From Borrelia puertoricensis (lineage in GTDB: Bacteria > Spirochaetota > Spirochaetia > Borreliales > Borreliaceae), in contig NZ_CP075399.1 in assembly GCF_023035875.1 (NCBI RefSeq), positions 1 through 47,280 on the forward strand: DNA of 47,280 nt. The letters are read 5' to 3'. Below are positions 44,233 through 47,280 of the stretch, one piece after another. A program made the translations under genes and the position numbers. Numbering within the stretch: position 1 is the stretch's first letter; every line of letters begins with the position of its first letter. The notes under the pieces were generated by a model, which did no database searches, was not told the origin of the DNA, and was given only the letters and a program-made list of their open reading frames with translations.

Positions 44233-44665
44233 AAGATAAGACAGTAACTTTTATTCAGTTCCATATTAATTAGGTGTAAGTAAGTATTATGAGATTAGTT
44301 TTGATTAGTAAGTGAGTAAAATTATTCTGAAAGTAAAGGTAGGAACCAGGTTTCTTAGTTTTTGTTTTTATTGAATGATATGTTTACTTTAGTTAATTGT
44401 TTTTTGATTATTTATTTTTTTAAGTTTAAATTGGATGTGATTGATTACAAGTTTTAGATTAAGATTATATTTTTGTTCTTTATTGTATAAATTTACTTAT
44501 TAAAATAATTTTGAATTACCTTTAATTATTACAGAATAGAATAATTGAGGTTTTATGGAATTTATTTTTGTTATTTAAAATAAAAGGGTGTACATTTGTC
44601 AGTAATTATTGTATTTCAATATCGAGATTCAATAATTAAATAATCTAATATCCCAGGAGGGAGAT

Positions 44666-45552
44666 ATGAAGAGAAATATTTTATCAGTATGTATGTTAGC
44701 ATTATTATGTTTGTTATCATGTGATATGAATGCCCTTAATGATTTATTAAATGAAGTAAGGGAAAAGGTTTTAGATGAAAGCAAAGATAATAAATATTTA
44801 AACCATGAACAAGGAAATCAGGAACAAAAAGAAGTTGTTATAGATTCTCTTGAAGAAGGAGTAGAAATACAACAAGACATGGAAGTAAAACCTGTTAATG
44901 CGGGATTTGAGGTGTTTAGGCAAGAGTATCCATACTATCCTCAAGAAGAAGTAATAAAAATAGAAGAAAAAGATTTAGTTCCAAGTACTGAATCCGAAAA
45001 AGAAGCACAAGCAGAAATTGAAAAAGTAAAAGGTGCTCTTGGAGATTCTGGATTCCAGCAATTAATTAAGAATGCACTTGAGCTTAAAGATAGATGTGAG
45101 CGAGGAAGAGCTGATTTTTATGATATAATGGGAAAAATTCAGAGTGAAAGAATATCACTAACCAAAAAGCGTAAGGAAAATATAGAAAAGATAAGAAAGT
45201 TAACTCAATTGCAAAATAAGTTAAATGATGAAAGGTCTAATCTCGAGAGGCTTATGAATGAAGTTGAGGTTGGACTTAATGAAAGAAGTTCTGCAAAATA
45301 TTTTTTGAAGATTCTGAAAAGATTTTAAAAGAAGCTATTACTGACAGATTAAGAAATAACAAACGTAGAAGTTACTGGTCAAGAAGAGGGAATGGTGATT
45401 TTCTAGCTAGAAAGGCACGAAGTAATGCGGAAAGTTCTTTAGAACAACTAGAATCTTCTTCTGTGAAGTTAATTGAAGCAATGGCAAAGATAAAAGAAAT
45501 AGAAGAACTTATTAGTGAGGCAAAGTCTGCTCTAGGTAATCTTTCAAGATAG
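44666..45552 (+). pseudogene. Fbp/BBK32-like surface lipoprotein, frameshifted
   Basis: Signal MKRNILSVCMLALLCLLSC with lipobox Cys19; strong ribosome binding site (AGGAGGGAG). After an acidic linker (EVVIDSLEEGVEIQQDMEVK) comes a long helical region. As read it stops at 45328 (220 aa). One T missing from the run 45301-45306 causes this; with seven T it continues KYFFEDSEKILKEAITDRLR, SYWSRRGNGDFLARKARSN, to SALGNLSR and TAG at 45552, ~295 residues. The helical C-terminal half reminds me of the fibronectin/C1r-binding BBK32-Fbp or P35 family, from memory only. If correct, the lost part would include the complement-binding domain. Confidence 0.6.
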
Positions 45553-45592
45553 AGACTGAAAAATTTAAATATTTTATAATATTAGTATTTTC

Positions 45593-45627
45593 AAGAAGAG
45601 TTCCTTTATAAGGGACCTTCTTTAATT
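45593..45627 (+). terminator. Hairpin before thyX
   Basis: AAGAAG...CC pairs with GG...CTTCTT (stem between 45593 and 45622, with a short internal bulge), followed by TAATTTTATTT. It ends the upstream lipoprotein transcript. Confidence 0.6.
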
Positions 45628-45712
45628 TTATTTAAATAAGTTTCTAAAAACTATATAATGATTTAAATTGAATAACTAGTGAATTATTTTAAGGTGTTGA
45701 GGTGTAATTGTT

Positions 45713-46537
45713 TTGAATACTGATATTGAGAGAGAAGATTTATTAAATAAGGAATATAAGGTTTTAGATAAAGGCTTTATCAAACTTGTTGATTATATGG
45801 GTAGTGAGGAGAGAATATTGAATGCAGCAAGGATTTCATATCGAGGTGAGAGAATTAGGAGGACAGATGCTGAACTTATAGATTATTTAGTTAGAAATGA
45901 GCACACAAGTCCATTTGAACAAGTGGTTTTTACATTTTATATTAAGGCTCCTATATTTGTTGCAAGGCAATGGATGAGACATAGAACAGCAAGGATTAAT
46001 GAAGTATCTGGTTCATATAGTTTTCTTAGAGAAGAGTTTTATGTGCCTTTAGAGGAGGATCTAAAAATACAAAATATTGAGAGTAATCAAATTGAAGCTA
46101 ATTTTGCAAAGAATGTGTTAAGTGATTTAAGAGAGAGTCAAAAAACTTGTTACAAGTTATATCAAGATATGATAAATAGTAATGTTTCAAAAGAAGTTTC
46201 TAGAATAGCTTTACCTTTAAGCTTGTATACTGAATGGTATTGGCAGATTGATTTAAATAATCTTTTTCATTTTATCAAATTAAGGTTGGCATTAAATGAA
46301 TCGAAAGAGGTTAGTGAAAATTCATCAAAAGAGATGAGTGAATATGCCAAAATATTGCTTGATGTTATTGAAAAGCTTGTGCCTATTGCTACTAAAAGTT
46401 TTAAGAATCATATCTTAAAAGGGTGTAGGTTGTCTTATGAAGAGATAATAGCTATTTCTGGTGCATTAAATATTAGTAAACTCAAATTGGATGATAAGGC
46501 ATTAAATAGATTAAAAGATAAGCTTAATATTAAATAA
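45713..46537 (+). CDS. thyX: Flavin-dependent thymidylate synthase
   Basis: Makes dTMP from dUMP using methylene-tetrahydrofolate, FAD and NADPH. 274 residues. The ThyX motif region is RHRTARINEVSGSYSFL; the classical RHRxxSxNExSxRY has Ser at the sixth place and Arg-Tyr at the end, here Ala and Ser-Tyr, so the motif is a variant. NEHTSPFEQVVFTFYIKAP upstream and LPLSLYTEWYWQIDLNNLFH downstream are characteristic. The start is TTG at 45713 with GAGGTG ~8 nt upstream. I recall the Lyme-group homologue (BBA76) near the right end of lp54; its presence beside the cp26-type genes shows this plasmid is a composite. Confidence 0.93.
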   Translation: MNTDIEREDLLNKEYKVLDKGFIKLVDYMGSEERILNAARISYRGERIRRTDAELIDYLVRNEHTSPFEQVVFTFYIKAPIFVARQWMRHRTARINEVSGSYSFLREEFYVPLEEDLKIQNIESNQIEANFAKNVLSDLRESQKTCYKLYQDMINSNVSKEVSRIALPLSLYTEWYWQIDLNNLFHFIKLRLALNESKEVSENSSKEMSEYAKILLDVIEKLVPIATKSFKNHILKGCRLSYEEIIAISGALNISKLKLDDKALNRLKDKLNIK

Positions 46538-46619
46538 TAAAAATAAAGTTTTTCTATTATTCTGTTGAATAACAGTAATAATGAGATATACTTTATAAAA
46601 AGTAAGTTGATGTTGGATT

Positions 46620-47215
46620 TTGTGTGTGAGAGAGAAGATAAATTTTATATATAGAATTGTATTTATATTTTGTATAATTTGTTTTGTAAGTTGTGAATTA
46701 TTTAAAAATTCTGATAATAAAGGTGATTTATTTCAAAATCTAGGGCATGTTAATTTAAAGTCAGATTGGAGAGATAATCTTAAGCTTAATAAAGAAGAGT
46801 TTGATACATTAACTTTTTTGTTAATGCGTTAAAAAATGAATTACCTAAGGGTGGTTCAAGTCATTTTGATATTTATTTACAAGGAGATGTATCTAAAATA
46901 GAGGGATATATTAAAAGGTTTTTATTAAAACTGAATGATAAGGGAAAAGTTAAAGAATTACTTAAGCATATTAAATATGGCAAAGATAATCCACTTAATA
47001 TAGAGGGTAGAGATGAAAAGCTTAATATAGATGCAAAAGATTATTATAAAATAGAGAAAAGACTCACTGATGTTTTTGATAATTATTTTATGTTTTTAAA
47101 TCCTCCTAGTTCTCCTTCAGGACCACCTCCTCTTATTGAAAACGATCCTGAAGAGAAAGTATTTGAATCAATTAAAAAAGTGTGTTATGAGCATAGACAT
47201 AGAAATAAAAACTAA
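46620..47215 (+). pseudogene. Mlp-like lipoprotein, frameshifted, next to the right telomere
   Basis: Signal INFIYRIVFIFCIICFVSC with lipobox Cys. The start is uncertain: TTG at 46620 or GTG at 46626, neither with a clean ribosome binding site. The frame ends at 46832 after EEFDTLTFLLMR. Adding one T to the run 46814-46819 restores TFFVNALKNELPKGGSSHFD and a continuous frame through KVKELLKHIKYGKDNPLNIE and a Pro-rich PPSSPSGPPP to TAA at 47215 (~198 residues). The EEFDTL..FVNAL helix recalls the Mlp family, with low certainty. Confidence 0.55.
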
Positions 47216-47254
47216 ATCGTACAGAATGAGATTTTTAAGATTAGCTTAACTAGT

Positions 47255-47280
47255 ATTTTATACTATTAAAAACTAAACTA
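47255..47280. other. Right hairpin telomere (terminal sequence)
   Basis: Read inward from the last base, TAGTATA occurs at nt 16-22 (47259-47265 on the + strand as TATACTA). This is two bases further from the tip than at the left end, so the two telomeres may be of different spacing types, or the assembly runs one or two bases into the loop. Confidence 0.65.

Noticed and set aside
1..47280. tRNA, rRNA or insertion sequences
   Set aside because: I saw no cloverleaf-like GC-rich element, no rRNA sequence and no transposase gene on either strand.

Overview
The window is AT-rich DNA from a Borrelia of the relapsing-fever group. The evidence is a set of Borrelia plasmid maintenance genes (PF57/62-like, PF50, PF32/ParA, PF49), a ResT telomere resolvase, BTA121-type lipoprotein sequence, and an archive of variable small (Vsp) and variable large (Vlp) lipoprotein genes. 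Both ends carry the Borrelia telomere box TAGTATA close to the terminus (14-20 nt from the left end, 16-22 nt from the right end). The window is therefore probably a whole, or nearly whole, ~47 kb linear plasmid with hairpin ends.

Layout. (1) 1-5.9 kb: left subtelomere with a beta-N-acetylhexosaminidase/UDPGP-like gene pair, a frameshifted BTA121 lipoprotein gene and a stretch of decayed gene pieces. (2) 5.9-15.2 kb: purine acquisition block with guaA-guaB, an exported MTA/SAH nucleosidase, adenine deaminase and a purine permease. (3) 15.3-25.6 kb: a run that I believe matches the Lyme-group circular plasmid cp26 (BBB24-BBB29, then acylphosphatase, BBB02 and resT), here with a tandem duplication of the PTS EIICB gene. 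(4) 25.8-28.7 kb: replication/partition cluster with an inverted-repeat element. (5) 29.2-29.7 kb: a BBB14-like lipoprotein. (6) 30.1-44.2 kb: archive of four vsp and nine vlp genes or cassettes plus one vlp relic, all pointing to the right telomere. (7) 44.6-47.2 kb: a frameshifted Fbp/BBK32-like lipoprotein, thyX, and a frameshifted Mlp-like lipoprotein.

How it works together. The housekeeping half supplies functions a purine auxotroph needs: uptake of bases (permease), adenine to hypoxanthine (adeC), IMP to XMP to GMP (guaB, guaA) and adenine release from MTA/SAH. It also carries sugar PTS uptake, dTMP synthesis (thyX) and the resolvase that forms the hairpin ends. The antigen half looks like donor sequence for gene conversion. 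Four vsp and four vlp genes have a shared leader block, while the other five vlp cassettes have no start codon or lack most of the signal peptide. Each vsp is followed immediately by a leaderless vlp. Hairpins recur at cassette ends. Strand composition changes from A/C-rich to T/G-rich on the + strand near the partition genes, which suggests bidirectional replication from an internal origin.

All housekeeping genes are open. Six single-base homopolymer indels and one nonsense change lie in surface-lipoprotein genes. Locus names such as BBB24 are from memory of B. burgdorferi gene order plus protein character, not from a database search.
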